Of a stretch of DNA of 64,000 nt, positions 48,253 through 60,497 are shown piece after piece. Origin of the DNA: Luscinia megarhynchos (lineage: Eukaryota > Chordata > Aves > Passeriformes > Turdidae); NCBI GenBank assembly GCA_034336665.1, contig CM067564.1:46299451-46363450 (forward strand). Direction: 5' to 3'. The notes under the pieces were generated by a model. It was not told where the DNA came from. It saw only the letters and a program-made list of their open reading frames with translations, and made no database searches. Made by a program: the position numbers and the translations under genes. Every line of letters starts with the position of its first letter. Position 1 is the first letter of the stretch.

Positions 48253-48514
48253 AGGCTTGCCTCCAGAATATCTTCATCCCATTCCAGAGTCCATATTAAT
48301 GAAAAATATGCATCTATGTAAGTGCTGCTAGAGCCACTGGACTTTTAAAGGAAATTCATCCCTTCCTGGCCATGCAATTGAAGGCAGATGGACCTCCCTG
48401 ACCAAAGGGATTGCAGGTCTTCAGTCTGGAGGAATTGGTCTTTATGGGAAACAAAACAAAAGTAGCACATGTTGAGTTGTCAGGTCAGTCACATTAAGTC
48501 TGAGGTGGTTGAAG

Positions 48515-48645
48515 TTGTAGAGAACCTCTGGAAATCTCCCATCCAAATTCACACTCAGAGCAGCTTGCTGAAGATCTGTCCAGTCAGGTTTTGACTCTCT
48601 CCAAAGATAAAGACTCCACAACCATTGGTTCCCTTTTGACTTTGA
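48515..48645 (-). mobile_element. old CR1 LINE fragment
   Basis: AGAACCTCTGGAAATCTCCC, CACTCAGAGCAGCTTGCTGA, TCTGTCCAGTCAGGTTTTGA followed by CTCTCTCCAAAGA, and TAAAGACTCCACAACC match the reverse complement of an older CR1 subfamily 3' region. It is the antisense counterpart of the block seen at 22455. Confidence 0.8.
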
Positions 48646-50448
48646 TCTGTTTTTGACCACATGTGACCTTAACCCAAGTTTTTCATCTTTCTGCTGGTGC
48701 AGACATTTTTCTAGGCTCATAGAAATACTCCAAATTATGGAGGATTCCTCTGCTTACTGCTCTGTTCTGCCCAGTGCTTTATGCAAGAGAGCTCTCAGTC
48801 TAGTTTTAGTGTTCAGCACTTCTGACTATACTTCTCCCCACTATTTATAATTTTATTCTTTCCCATCACTCTCTGTGGCACTCTGCCCTTCCCTTTTAAG
48901 TAATTTTTCCTGTTTTGCTTGGTAGCACCTCACTGACCCTTGTTTGGAGTCTGATGATTTTCTGAGATTACTCAAAAGGATCTTCTTTAATCAAGGTGAA
49001 GTTGATACATGAATCTCTCCAGAAACAGAAATTGTTGAAAAAATGAGAATATTGGCTTCCAACTACCCCTGAGTTTTCACATTATAAACTTTGTCCAAGC
49101 TGCCAATTTAGAAAGCAACAAAAAAATCAATGTACAGTGCTGCATTTGCTGCTGTATCAGGTTGCACGTTTGGGCATTGGAGAGCAGGAGACTCCTCAGT
49201 CTGTGAAATCTCTTTCACAGAGCAGATCACTTCAGCCTTTTTGGGTCTGCAACTGGACTTTATAGAATGCTCACTAGGTAAGGATTTTGTCAGATAAAAT
49301 GATTTTTAAAACATGTCCTAAAATGGCCAACGAGTGAGTTAATCGTCTTTGAAAACCAGGCACATTGGACTGCTGCTCAATAGAGCAATTTTCAGTTTTG
49401 TAAGACCATGCTAAGATGGGATCCTGCCTCTGTGCTGTAATCAAAGAAAACACATACAGTTTACAGAGTAATAGAGGAAATTTTCGTTTTTCTTACAAAT
49501 ACCAGTCTATTTCATACTGAATTTTGGAACAATATTGCAGAAATCACGAGTGCTCTCAGATAAAATGGGAAAATGTGTGGATTTTTCACATTTTGCAGTT
49601 CTCACAACAAATTCAGCTTCTGAAATAATTTTAATCTCCCCTGTTTTCTTCTCTTTCTTCAGAAAACGTAATTTCTCTTCATAATGACTGACATATCAAT
49701 CAGTTTCAATACAAAAAATTTAAACATTTCTCAGTAACACAACTGAAAATATTGTCAATTATTTAAGAGGATTCATTCTTGAAATTTACTTTTTTTTTCC
49801 CTCAGCCTGGACAAGCCCAGTTGGCCAACTTGTCTAGGGTGAATATGAAATCCTTTAAAAAACAATCAGTTTCATCTAAGAAACTCGGAAGAAGATCTAA
49901 TCCCTTATATTATCCCCACAATGGGGTTTCCAGGGCATAAGCACTGAATTAAGAAGAAGGATGCATTCAGCCACAGGAGAACTTGTCTAGCATTAGGTAC
50001 CCAAGTGATGTTGCACCTCAAAAGCATCCCCTGACCTCATGAATTTCTAACTTTATCTACCTATAATATTACTGCAGTCCAAGCTTTGGTTTGGAGAATA
50101 ATGTGCTTAAAACAACAAAAAGTTTTCCAGATAAATATTTATTTGTCACTTATTGTATCAAATACCCTGCAATGACAATTTAACATTGGACCAATATCCT
50201 AGGGCATGATGTGCTGTCTGCTGCTTTTGTGGCTCCTGTAGAGAATTTGTGAACTCTTCATTCATTCAGTGGTAACAATGAGTTTGTAGGTGTTGGGTAA
50301 AGGAGTTTTTTACTGTGGGGTTTTGTCTTTCTTCTCTGTAAAGTGGGATGGTTCTTAGTCCACAGGATTACAGGACTGCTGTAAGGTGTAAATCAGTTGT
50401 TATTCTTGGCTTAGGGTCCAGCCTGAGAAATGTCCTTGAAGAAATTTC
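48646..50448. other. unannotated sequence
   Basis: 48700-48850 may be a further decayed extension of the CR1, but I could not align it. The rest shows nothing. Confidence 0.4.
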
Positions 50449-50531
50449 TTTTGTTTGTTTTTGGTTTTTGTTTTGGGTTTTTTGGTGTGTTTTGGGTTTT
50501 TTTTCTTTTTGCTTTTTTTTTCTTTTTTTTT
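50449..50531. repeat. T/G-rich tract
   Basis: TTTGTTTGTTTTTGGTTTTT and related T-runs with G and later C interruptions, about 80 bp. Confidence 0.92.
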
Positions 50532-51313
50532 CTGTTAGTGCTAAATATTATGCTAATTCTTAGGTCAAATAATGAGCTCTTTACTCAGGTAAAATTTAAA
50601 GTAATCTAACTCCTGTGGTTATGACTGAATATCAAAAATGCACTATTATTTAAACTTTTTATTTACAGGGAGAAATACAGTACATATTTATTTGTGTGCA
50701 TTTCTTTAACAGAACCTTGTGAATTCTTATCTATTTTCATGTGTACACTTATTTATTTCAAACTGTTTATACAAGATAACTAAAATGAGTAAGAAAGGAA
50801 AAAAAATGTTGCATGTGTTTAAATACACCAATGTGATGCATTGGCTTTTTACAAATACAAACAATACAATGAATATGTAGCCTTCCTATTACCAGTTCAA
50901 GTGGAAAAGCGACACAAGACCAAATTAATCAGGTCTAAAATTCCTTCTGCAATCTCTTGCCAGACAAATGAGGTTCCTTATGGCCGATGTAAATGGTATT
51001 CTAAAGTTTTAAAATCAATAAACAGGCTGTAAAATTCCATCTGTAATCAGGATAAGGAACACAAACATTTACAGAGTAACATGCAAACATAACAAAATAC
51101 TGCAGCCAGCTAAAATAGAATGAGACACCCTGTTCAGATGCCATTATTTTTAAATGCATGTTTAATTTAGCATCTCAGTTGAGATAAAATGCAGACAGAG
51201 CCATGTTAAATTGGTATTACCAACTGCCTGGAGATATCTCCAGATTAACCCACCTATCCACAGCCCATCTATAGTAAAAAATAAATTAAAGGTAAAAGGC
51301 AGAATCCAGCTTT
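50532..51313. other. unannotated sequence
   Basis: AT-rich, unique-looking. Nothing supported. Confidence 0.45.
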
Positions 51314-51358
51314 TTAGTTTTTTGGGGTTTTTTTGGTTTTTTTGTTTTTTTTTTTTTT
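51314..51358. repeat. T/G-rich tract
   Basis: TTTTTTGGGGTTTTTTTGGT then T-runs. Confidence 0.9.
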
Positions 51359-52167
51359 GTATTGTACATCATTGTCGAAACATTCAGAGATAAAGTTCAG
51401 CATTGCAGAGAGCTGGTTATTATTTAGACAAGCCACAGCACCAGCACCAGGAAGTTCCCAGGTGAACATGTTTCTGGAAAGGTCTCTATGTGTTGCAGCA
51501 AGTTGTTTCAAGTGAAATGTTTTGGAGAGCTCTAACAGGTGTTTTGGGAACACATTGTGACTTAACCTAGAGGTGCTGCTCTGTAACTTGGCCAGTTTGT
51601 TCACACATCCTGTAATGTAGGACTGACTTTTCCAGGGCTTGTGGGAATAACCCTCAGCAGTGTGAGTTTAAAAACAAAACCTTACAAGAAAATTATTTAT
51701 GGGGCAGGGAGGGGGATACAGAAAAGAAGTGGAATGGGAAAAAGAGCACTGGAAATGTGGTGGAATAAAGAAATAAGGATGAACAAGTGAAAATGAGCTG
51801 TCAGACTAAGAACTGGGGGAAAGGTGGCACTTTGAGATGGACAGCCGTTTTTGGAGCAATATCTAACTTTTGTTGCTGATGTCTTGGAAACAGATGTGGA
51901 GCATTTGGTTCTTTAAAGGAAATACTGAGTTGGACCGAAAAGAAAATTGAAGTAACCCAGTCTGTAGTGACCTAGAAACCTGCAGAAACCTACATTTTCA
52001 GATTTTCAGGGGAATTTTTATTAGAGTTTGTGCTTTGTCTCAGCTCCTGGAAGCATATGATTCTGGAATGATCTTGGATTTCAGTACAGTAGAAATGAAT
52101 CCCTGAAGTGAAGGGTGAGTTTGGTTTTTGGAGTCCTTGCTCTGACATGGACACAATTGTTCAAAAA
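51359..52167. other. unannotated sequence
   Basis: No gene or repeat supported. Confidence 0.45.
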
Positions 52168-52300
52168 GTTGTTTTTTTCCTTTCTGTACTTTGGTTCCTA
52201 ATCTGTGAAATGGGAATGAGTGTACTTGATTTCCTCATAAGAGTGATGTGAAGATAAATACATTCAAAAACATGCAGCGCTCCAATAATCCATGGCATAC
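52168..52300 (+). mobile_element. MIR SINE relic
   Basis: TTTGGTTCCTAATCTGTGAA followed by ATGGGAATGAG, then TTTCCTCATAAGAGTGATGT, GAAGATAAATACATTCAAAA, CATGCAGCGCTCCAATAATC match the conserved core and 3' half of MIR (CAGTTTCCTCATCTGTAAAATGGG...TGTGAGGATTAAAT...GCGCT). Old, with indels. Confidence 0.78.
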
Positions 52301-52620
52301 TTGACTCCCATAAAAAAATTATTAATACAGGACAAATTAAATGAAGTTTGATGATGTGCCTGTACCTGAATAACCCTAAGGGCACAATAATCAAAAGCCA
52401 AATGAAGGAAACAATTTGATGTCAATCTCATGAATTCTTGGAACAGGATTCTGGTTTCTTTTACATTAATGGTTGACAAGATTGCCATCACAAGCTGTGT
52501 GTAAGATATGACTCCAGTTGCAAGCACAGTGTTGAGATACCTGTGTTAGATTTAAGCAGAGCATAGACCTAACCACTTCAACATGGAGCTCTAAGCAAGG
52601 TATTGCCAAGGTGAAAAACT

Positions 52621-52661
52621 GTGGAAAAAAATACTTTAGTGGAAAAAAATACTTTAGTGGG
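52621..52661. repeat. 18-bp tandem duplication
   Basis: Two perfect copies of GTGGAAAAAAATACTTTA and the start of a third. Confidence 0.97.
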
Positions 52662-53159
52662 AAAAGCACCAAATAAAATATGGTTCCTCAATTACAGCTT
52701 TTAAGCTGTACAGCTTCTTTGGTACAGGTTGCTTCCAAACCTGTTTTAGCCCCAGTTATGAGCAATAGACTATATAAAAAAAAACAAAGGGAGGGAAATA
52801 TGATCAGATGAGTAAGAGGGAGAGAGAAAAGAAGTGCAAGGGACAAGATGTATTTCAGGAATGAGCTGAAATCTATTTGTAAAGTTATCAGAAAGGAATA
52901 GAGCAGTTATTTCAGGACACATCTCTTCTTTCTTTGTAGCTATTAGAAAATGCCCATTTAGGGGTTGATGATACATTTGGACAGGTGAGTAAGGAGTGTG
53001 GAAAGGATAGGACATAAGGGAGAGATGGCAAAAATCTGAGAATGACCTGGATTTACCCCATTACTTCTAGATGTTAATTTAGGCTTCTTCTGGATTCCTT
53101 CTGTTGTTTTCTGTAGGAAGAGAGATACCCACTTCCATAGAGTGATTCAGAAGTTAAAA
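52662..53159. other. unannotated sequence
   Basis: Nothing supported. Confidence 0.45.
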
Positions 53160-53268
53160 AGCCCTTCAAAGCCTGGTCTCATTTCACTGTAAGCTCCTGC
53201 TGTGACTTGATGACCTCCAAAAGTCCCTTCTAGCCCTAAGTGTCTGTGTGGTCCCATGATTCTTCAAA
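53160..53268 (+). mobile_element. CR1 LINE, 3' end fragment
   Basis: GACTTGATGACCTCCAAAAG, TCCCTTCTAGCCCTAAGTGT and GGTCCCATGATTCTT give a sense CR1 terminus of the GATGACCTC...GTCCCTTCCAGCCCTA subtype. The upstream half is less clear. Confidence 0.75.
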
Positions 53269-53984
53269 CCATCTGGATGCAGCCACACTCTCCACTGACT
53301 GGAATGCTAAGGAGGAATACCTTTCTGCAGATGTTTCTGGTAAATTCTAGCATATGATAGAACCTGAGCCAAGAAAAAGGAATATTTTCAGAATGAGTGA
53401 CAAAGAAAAGTGGTTGATTGCACATAGGTGGAGTCCTCAGGTCAGCACTGTCACTCTAGAATGCAAGGTATCCAATTACCCTGTAAGTATAGAGGATGTG
53501 ATTTTCTTTGGGCAGAAATGCCTTCTAGAAACGGAAATTAATCTCAGTTGGGAACACTTTGAAAAGATATTTGAGCTCTCCTTGCTTTTCAACAGAGAAA
53601 CCTTGATATCCATGTCATCTTACAGGAGTTACTTCAGTGCAGATACCAATTATTAGCCAGGACATGTCAGTACTAATCCATCTTTAAGACAAGATGAAAT
53701 CACGTTATTTGTTAATTATATTAGGCAAAGGCATTCTGACTTTTTGAAACTAAAATTCAAAATTTCCCATGAAATAGAGTAGAAAAATATTTATTTTTGA
53801 AAATTCCATTGGAAGTTGATATTCAGGAATTTCTCACTGGGTAAGAATTAAAGTTTCCTACAAGGTCTTTATCTTGTTTAATATAACTAGTGACTAATAA
53901 AACTTATCTTGTTTAATAATGGATGAACTAATTATCCCTATACATGTTTAATCCTTTTTAAAACCTGCTAAGCTCTTGGACTTG
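53269..53984. other. unannotated sequence
   Basis: A 100-codon plus-strand frame at 53354-53656 has no recognisable motif and no splice support. Confidence 0.4.
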
Positions 53985-54260
53985 CAGCTATCATGTGGCA
54001 ATCAGTTCCACAGGTCAATTATCTATTGTGAAAAAATGTCTTCTCCTTTATCCTCTCTCCATGTCTTGCCATCCCATTCCATAGGATGCTTCATTATTCT
54101 TGTAATATGAAATGGGGTAATTGCGAACAACCAGTTTTATGATCTCTATCACATCCCTCGTGTTTGTTTATCTTCTTTTTTCCTGGTCTATTTTTCATTA
54201 TAAGCATTTTTTTGGTGCCTCAAACGTTTCTACTCTCTATGGCCAAGCCCTTTCTTTCCT
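53985..54260 (-). mobile_element. ancient L3-like CR1 relic
   Basis: GCAATCAGTTCCACAGGTCA followed by ATTATCTATTGTG, then AAAATGTCTTCTCCTTTATC, CCCATTCCATAGGATGCTTC followed by ATTATTCTTGTAATATGA and AATGGGGTAA, then TTTATGATCTCTATCACATC followed by CCTCGTG, follow the reverse complement of the amniote-wide L3/CR1 3' region. That region encodes no domain here but is diagnostic by block order. The element predates the avian CR1 copies. Confidence 0.75.
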
Positions 54261-54814
54261 CTGTTTAAATGGTGGCAGTAAATTAGGCTCAAAATCCTAC
54301 AATTTTTCTCATTGTTTTATTGATAATAATGTAAATTGTAATGTCACTGTCATTGGCTAGTCTTATAAATGTTGCAGCAGTTATAATTGATGGTTTTACT
54401 CACTGCCCTAAGTTGCTTAGCCCATATGTTTGCAGCAACTCTTATTATTAAATCACTGTGTGCCTACAGTTACGACATTGGGGAGTTGTTGTTATTATTT
54501 CCTTTTTCTAATTAAAAGCAAATAATTCAGGTAGTGATGTATTAGCCACTAGAGATAGTGGCAGAAAGACTAGAACTTTGCTCAATGCTGCAGTGTCTGA
54601 TTTTGGCTGCTGGCTGGGTATGAAGTTTCAAAGGGAGGCTGTGCTCTTCCTCATGAAATAAGGCATGTGACTTCTAAAATTAGTTTAACAAACCCAGTGC
54701 ATCATGCTGAACATATCTGTTAGATTAGAAACCAAATTTTTCCCATTCTGCTTGTGTCTGGAGTTATTATCTCTTCCAAAAACACAATGAATATTTAATT
54801 AAAGTGGAACAGAT
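54261..54814. other. unannotated sequence
   Basis: AT-rich. Nothing supported. Confidence 0.45.
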
Positions 54815-54990
54815 TTACTGGAAGAGATTGTGAGACCCACAATCTCCTGGACTATCTCTTGGTGGTTAGGGTATTCTCCTGGGAGGTAGAGAAATAGAGA
54901 TGTGGTTTCAAACCCCCTCGGGAGAAAGAGAAACTTGCACCTGGGACTGCCCTGTTCCAGGTGAAGCCATGAGACTTTTGAATATAAAGG
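54815..54990. repeat. ancient amniote palindromic repeat with tRNA-like boxes
   Basis: GTGAGACCCACAATCTCCTG, TGGTGGTTAGGGTATTCTCC followed by TGGGAGG, ATGTGGTTTCAAACCCCCTC and GAAACTTGCACCTGGGACTG resemble an old reptile/bird repeat with a GGTTAGGGCACTC / GGGAGACCCAGGTTCAAATCCC arrangement and a partial inverted copy. GGTTTCAAACC is close to a Pol III B box, but no tRNA fold is present. Confidence 0.45.
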
Positions 54991-55829
54991 AGTCAGCAAG
55001 GGGGTTATAAATCTCCTTTTCTTGGATGAGTTTCTCTGTGCTCTGAGAATGTTTCTGGCTTAGGTCCTGTGAGCCAGATAGGCAGGGAAACCACCTAGTT
55101 TGCAAATCCAGTGCATGGTGGAATGAGAATAGGTGTGGAACACCTTGGCAACGTGAGCCTATTGCAGAAGAGGGTTTTACTGGAAGAATGGTGGCTGTGG
55201 TAACTCTTCTGGTCTGGAGATATAATGTGAGGTGAGGTTTTTGGACAGTCAGTGGCTTTATTTAGACCAAGTAATATCACTGGAAAAAATAGGTTGGTGT
55301 TTTAGACAAATAAACCCCAATATTTTTTTTTCAGGCTTGCAACAAACTCAGAAATATTTCATGTTTATAACAAACTGTGGCATTCTATGTTAGTTTAAAT
55401 TTAGAAACTTTTCTTGTATAATCTAGTCTAAAGGAAAGACAGAAACTTGTGAAAACCTAGGTGTCTACAGGGTCAGGCAAAATTTGGCTATTTTGACAGT
55501 CTAAAACTTCACCTTTGGCTTCTGTGAAATTTTTCAAAAACTGTGGCTTTGACTTTTCAACACTATTTTTCAGCAAAAGCATGAAGGTGGTAGCTGTACC
55601 AGTAAGACACATCAATCAGTGCTGTTCAGAGTTCCCATCCTCCACGGGAGGAGCAGTGGGGACAGCACGGGAAGGATGACGGTTAGAAGCAGATGGTGAG
55701 TAAACTGTTAAGAGTCCAACTTCATTAGCATTGCTTTGATAGATTAATGGTGCCCTGAAATCCTGCCAGGTAGGCTGTTGCCAAAGGTGCCATCTGCGTG
55801 GAAAAGCATACACATCAAGAAATTCAGCA
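54991..55829. other. unannotated sequence
   Basis: No gene or repeat supported. Confidence 0.4.
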
Positions 55830-55895
55830 AGAAAAAAAAAAATAGAAATGGGAAAAAAAACAACAAAAAACCCCCAAGAAACCCAATAAAACCCC
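55830..55895. repeat. A-rich tract
   Basis: A-runs with G, C and CCCCC interruptions. Confidence 0.85.
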
Positions 55896-57362
55896 CTAGC
55901 TTTGTCAGTTACACCCACCAAGTGCTGATGGACAACCAAAAACCCACTAGTAATTATAAAAATATCGAGTTATATTAAAAAATAGAATTATACTGGAATG
56001 TCATGCTCTGTACTTTCAGGCAGTACGTCTCCTCAATTAATACTATAATATCTTCTATTATCATTATTATATTGTCAACAACATCAGCATCATTGTATTT
56101 ATTATTTTTGCCATTACTTGCAATGTGGACACACCTTGAAGGCCAATTGCTCTATGACTTTTCATTTCAGTGGTAAGAGGACAGAGAATTTAGCAAAACA
56201 TTTTTCAATTCCATTCTAGTTTGAATAGAAACTGTTTTTATTTAGTTCCCATTCAAGCCAATACCTGTTTCATAATCAGTTTGTTAATCCTGAATGAGTT
56301 TGACAAGTTTCACAATCAAAAAGTAAAACACATAGAAAGAGGAGAGTTTCAGTGGGTAGAAAAAGATGGCCAAGGTTTCAGGTGGGGGACCAAGGTGGAA
56401 AACCCATCTCCTCTGACAGATCCTTGGCATTTGTTGAATAAAAAGTTTTTTCCTAGCTCCCTGTGGCAATGTGAAGGCAACTGAAAGTTTTGTGCTGCAC
56501 TGGATTAGGAACATGAGTGTTAGCAGATGTCCTGGTGGTGGAGTAAGAGATGTCACATAGAAGAGCTAAATATCTCACAGTCCTCCTTCCCTCTTTATTC
56601 ATTTCACCTGCAAGTAAATCTGTTCCTAAACATGATTCATTTCTGTACAACAAGATACAACAGTGAGATTATTTCAGGAATCTCATCAGGCATGCTAGGT
56701 TTCAGTGCATTATCTCTGATATCAAGAATCAAAGATCCAGCCTCTTCCCACTGGAGCCAATTTGCAGAGCTCTCACCTCCAGCATGATCAGAGTCTGTGG
56801 GCTGCATCAGCCTTGGCCAAGGTCTGCAAAGCTGCCCAGCCTTGTGGTGTAGGACCAAGGATGGAAGCTGTATGGACTAGGAAAAGATGGGGAAGGCAAG
56901 GGGCAGGAAAGTGCCAGTGGGATGTTTTTATTTAAGTAACAGCAACCAGATGAAGAATATCTTGACTCCAGGCTCCCTCACCCAAATTAGGTGTCTCCAC
57001 TCAAGTGCCTGTATCAGCTGTGTTTAAACTCTTATTTTTTTTCACATGAAAGAGGTTCAACTGACCAAATGCGTGTGGTCCACCTTCCTAACCTCGGGTT
57101 CTCTCTGGCATTTGCAATACCCTGGGGTATCAGGAAGGGTCAGAGAAGGCCTGAGGGTCTCTTATAAATCCCAAGTAAAATATGTAAGGCCTACAAGTGT
57201 ATCAGATGGTTTCTTAAGTGGCACTAAAAATATCTGTGTGGGCAACTAAGTTAATTTATATTAATGTAATTATATCTCTAAATTTACGTGTCTGAATCTA
57301 AAGCTGAATAACATCAGCCTTGTGCTGAGCTGACCTCTGACAGGAAGATTTTGCAGGGCAAA
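55896..57362. other. unannotated sequence
   Basis: A minus-strand segment at about 56788-56834 has a superb donor (CTGGAG then GTGAGA) and a fair acceptor (CTTTGCAG) but a short Pro/Arg-rich frame with no recognisable identity. A TAT/ATT-rich patch lies at 56040-56110. Confidence 0.4.
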
Positions 57363-57402
57363 AAATCCCAACAACCAAACAAAACCAAACAAAACCAAAA
57401 TC
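57363..57402. repeat. (CAAAAC)n-like A/C-rich tract
   Basis: AACCAAACAAAACCAAACAA and continuation, about 40 bp. Confidence 0.9.
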
Positions 57403-58302
57403 AAACTTTATTTAAATAGCACGCTTCAGTTAGGCAGGTCGCACTCTAGATAAAATATTGGCCCATATTCCTGACTTTTGGTCCAAACAGGTTGCCAGTG
57501 TATGCCAACCTTGAACGAGGTGCTGGGGAGTTGAACACAAACCCAACCTACATTCCAATAGCAGCTAAGCAAAATTTTAATCAGTGATGGCAACAGACAG
57601 AAAGAGTAGATGGAAAGGGTGATAGCAGCAAAGGAGGCTGGTAATATTGATGACATATAATTATGTGCCATATTAGCAAAGGCTGGGCAGGTGGGGCGGT
57701 ATCCATTACAAATGTTGGCTGTGTTTAACATGTTGGTGAAGTCTGAGTCACTTGCACAATGTTGACCGTGACTTCAAGTAAGTTTTAACCAAGCTCAGTT
57801 GTGTTCAAGGCTTAGCTCTCGATTCTCCACCTTCCTTAAGAATGTTCTCAGATCTCACCAGCCTCAAACCCAGCTAAATCCATGTATTAATCACAGCTAG
57901 CTGGCATGATGCTGGGTAGAGTTTTTCATGAGTCGTGGTGAGAATATCCATGGATTCAGCCAGGCTTACCACAAATTTCCCAGGAAAGAAAACACACAGA
58001 GTGTCCAAAGTTCATGTTAATGTTGATTCACGGCATATTGATTTTCCAAGGAAGCAATAAATCTCCTGTGGATTTAATATTTATTCTGACCTATCCTTAA
58101 GAACCATGAAAAAGAATTGAATGGAATTAACTATACTCCATTACAGTAATCTTTCAGCAATGTTTTTGCCTTCATGCTAAATTAACAATGTCTGCAATGT
58201 TTTTCAATTTATTTTTAATATAGACTAGCTTAGACTAAGTCTAGATTTGCAATTTACATACTCCATTGTTTGTCTAAAGAAAGCCAGTTTAATTATTCTT
58301 AT
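57403..58302. other. unannotated sequence
   Basis: Nothing supported. Confidence 0.45.
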
Positions 58303-58349
58303 GTTTTTAACCTGTTAAAGTTGTTTTTAACCTGTTAAAGTTGTTTTTA
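58303..58349. repeat. 20-bp tandem duplication
   Basis: Two copies of GTTTTTAACCTGTTAAAGTT and the start of a third. The unit contains the imperfect palindrome TTTTAACCTGTTAAAG. Confidence 0.97.
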
Positions 58350-58709
58350 CTTTTAGAACACTGCACATGCTCAATTTAGTTTGCTAGCAGACGCCCAAAA
58401 TTTTATTGATATTGCAAAATCACATCTAAAAAAACCCTAAAGATTCATTAAACATTAGAGACAATTTGGAACTGAGAACAAGATGTTATACTGATGTCCT
58501 GTGTAATACAGACTATTAAGTTTACCTTGGCTATTTTTATACTGAGTTGTCTCATAATTGTGATAACAGTAAAGAATCTCAGTCTTCTGAAGTCTACAAC
58601 CCAGGTGAGGACAAGGGAAAATTTGAACTTACAGTTGAGGGGGTAGGATTTGAAATTTTCAGTGGACCTTATTCATATCTGTCCATGTGGCATTTTTTTT
58701 CATGTTCAC
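58350..58709. other. unannotated sequence
   Basis: Nothing supported before the CR1 scrap. Confidence 0.45.
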
Positions 58710-58790
58710 ACACACAGCTACTCTGGGCAACATGTGCCAGTGCCTCACCACCTTCACAGAGAAGAATTTCCTCTTTATGTGTCCTAAGTT
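58710..58790 (-). mobile_element. CR1 LINE fragment
   Basis: CAGCTACTCTGGGCAACATG, TGCCAGTGCCTCACCACCTT and CACAGAGAAGAATTTCCTCT are reverse CR1 blocks from upstream of the terminal region. The 3' terminal part is missing, so this is an internal scrap. Confidence 0.85.
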
Positions 58791-59894
58791 AAGATTTTGC
58801 CATTTGTGAGTCTAGACTGTGAATCTTAAAAATGCTTGCAGACATTCAGAAAAAAATAGTTGTTTGGATAAAATATTCCCAGATCTGTAGGACTCTGGTA
58901 AAAGAAGACATGACAGAAAAACATCAGAAAAATGTAATTGCCTGCATCAATTTGAAGGCCTAGTCTGCATTACTAACTAACTTTTTATTTTCCATTGGCA
59001 TTTTTATGCACTAAAAAGAATGCCAAAATGATGCATATCAGATTATCTGATTATCTGATGTTCCTCAGATAACACATGCACTGTACTGCTCTATGTTTTG
59101 GTAACATAGGATATTCTAGGAGTGGTCTCCCAAAATATCTCTAATTCAGGATTTTCAGTAACCAACATAGATTTTTTTATACTTTTTGAAATAAGAAGTC
59201 TGCTTCATTTTTTATTATGCTTTTTTAATTACTTGAGGGTTCATCTTTCTGCTTCTTCATTTCCCTCTGGTTTTGATGAGAATACTTTCTGTGCCTCAAC
59301 GTCTCATTTATTTTCAATTTCTGCAGCCCAGGTTAAGGAGTGCCCACACCCAAACAACAGTGACTAAGACTTTGAAATAACATGAGGCATCTTTAACTTA
59401 TTCTCCAAACGTGTAGCAATGAGTGAGGTGCAGCCTGAAGAAATTGGGTGAGACAATTTCCCAAGTAATGAATTAATAAATGTTGCAACGCTTGTTAGTG
59501 CCAGCCAAAATCTCAACATGGCATGCTAGAACGTGATCAGAGCTCTTCTTGCAGCCACCTTTGCTTTGCTGGACAAGGTTCTCCTATTGTATTCAACTAA
59601 TGGTAAAAAAAAGAAGATTTTGTATCTAAGTTATGCTTTAAAATAAATACTGAGTAAGAAATTCCTAGAGCAATAATTGGAATAATACACCAGTATTAAA
59701 CTGAGGCTGAGGTATGTGCCTGTTTCCAAGAAGAGCAAGACTTCAAGTCAGTCCTACTGCAGCTGACTTTGGAAACTACTTAACCATGTAGCTATTTACC
59801 ATCTCTAGAAACCATCATGTAAGTTTATCAGGAATGATTTTTCAGCCTCCTGTGATATAGAATAACATAAAACCCACACCCACATTTGCCTGAT
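58791..59894. other. unannotated AT-rich sequence
   Basis: A short GATTATCTGATTATCTGAT duplication lies at 59040-59058. Nothing else is supported. Confidence 0.45.
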
Positions 59895-59995
59895 CTAATT
59901 TTAGCTATCTTAAACTTGGATATTTAATCTAAACTAGATATCCAAAGTGCCTCTACAGGTGAGACAGAGAGAGGCACACCTTCCAACACAAGCCA
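59895..59995. repeat. ancient amniote repeat, second TAGGTGCCTA-type copy
   Basis: CTAGATATCCAAAGTGCCTC then TACAGGTGAGACAGAGAGAG and GCACACCTTCC align, with decay, to the CTAGTC...CTTCTGTAGTCAATAAAGAGAGATAAGCACCT part of the 14640-14905 element. Confidence 0.38.
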
Positions 59996-60079
59996 TTCGA
60001 AGTTTCTAGGATTCTAAGGTGCATCCATCACAAAATCTCTGGGATTCAATATGCTTACTTTTGAAGCTGAGCTAATGGA

Positions 60080-60226
60080 GTCATAGAATCACAGAATAGA
60101 ATCATAGAATGGTTTGAGTTGGAGGTGACCTTACAAATCCTCTTGTTCTGACCCCTTGCAATGGGCAGGGGCACATGTCCCTAGGGCAGCTTGTTCACAG
60201 TTCCATCCAGCACCTCCAGGAAGGTG
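60080..60226 (-). mobile_element. CR1 LINE, 3' end fragment
   Basis: Starts with the CR1 terminal octamer ladder (TCATAGAATCACAGAATAGA then ATCATAGAATGGTTTGAGTT), followed by GGAGGTGACCTTACAAATCC, GCAATGGGCAGGGGCAC, GGGCAGCTTGTTCACAG and CATCCAGCACCTCCAGGAAG. Reverse orientation, about 145 bp. Confidence 0.95.
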
Positions 60227-60429
60227 TAGTTATGAAAAATCAGCTGTTAAATCCTGAGACAGATGTAATGTTGGGGTGAGAATATTCCATTCCCTTCAGT
60301 GAAGCACAAGCACACAGATAAATGTATCCTCCCAGAGAGTTGGGGAAATATTTGTGTAAAGAAATGAAGAAATTCCACCCACTTGCTTGAGAAAATTCAC
60401 CATTTTATGCAACTGCGTATGTCTTCCAA

Positions 60430-60497
60430 GAGCAGGTTGGAATTGATGATCCTGGAGGTATTTTACAAGCTTAATGATTCTGTGGTTCTGTATTTAT
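60430..60497 (+). mobile_element. CR1 LINE, terminal 3' scrap
   Basis: GCAGGTTGGAATTGATGATC followed by CTGGAGGTATTTTACAA and ATGATTCTGTGGTTCTGTA is a decayed sense CR1 terminus. It faces the CR1 at 60080 in opposite orientation. Confidence 0.65.

Noticed and set aside
54840..54925. tRNA-like A and B box spacing
   Set aside because: No cloverleaf, anticodon arm or terminator. The boxes belong to an old interspersed repeat.
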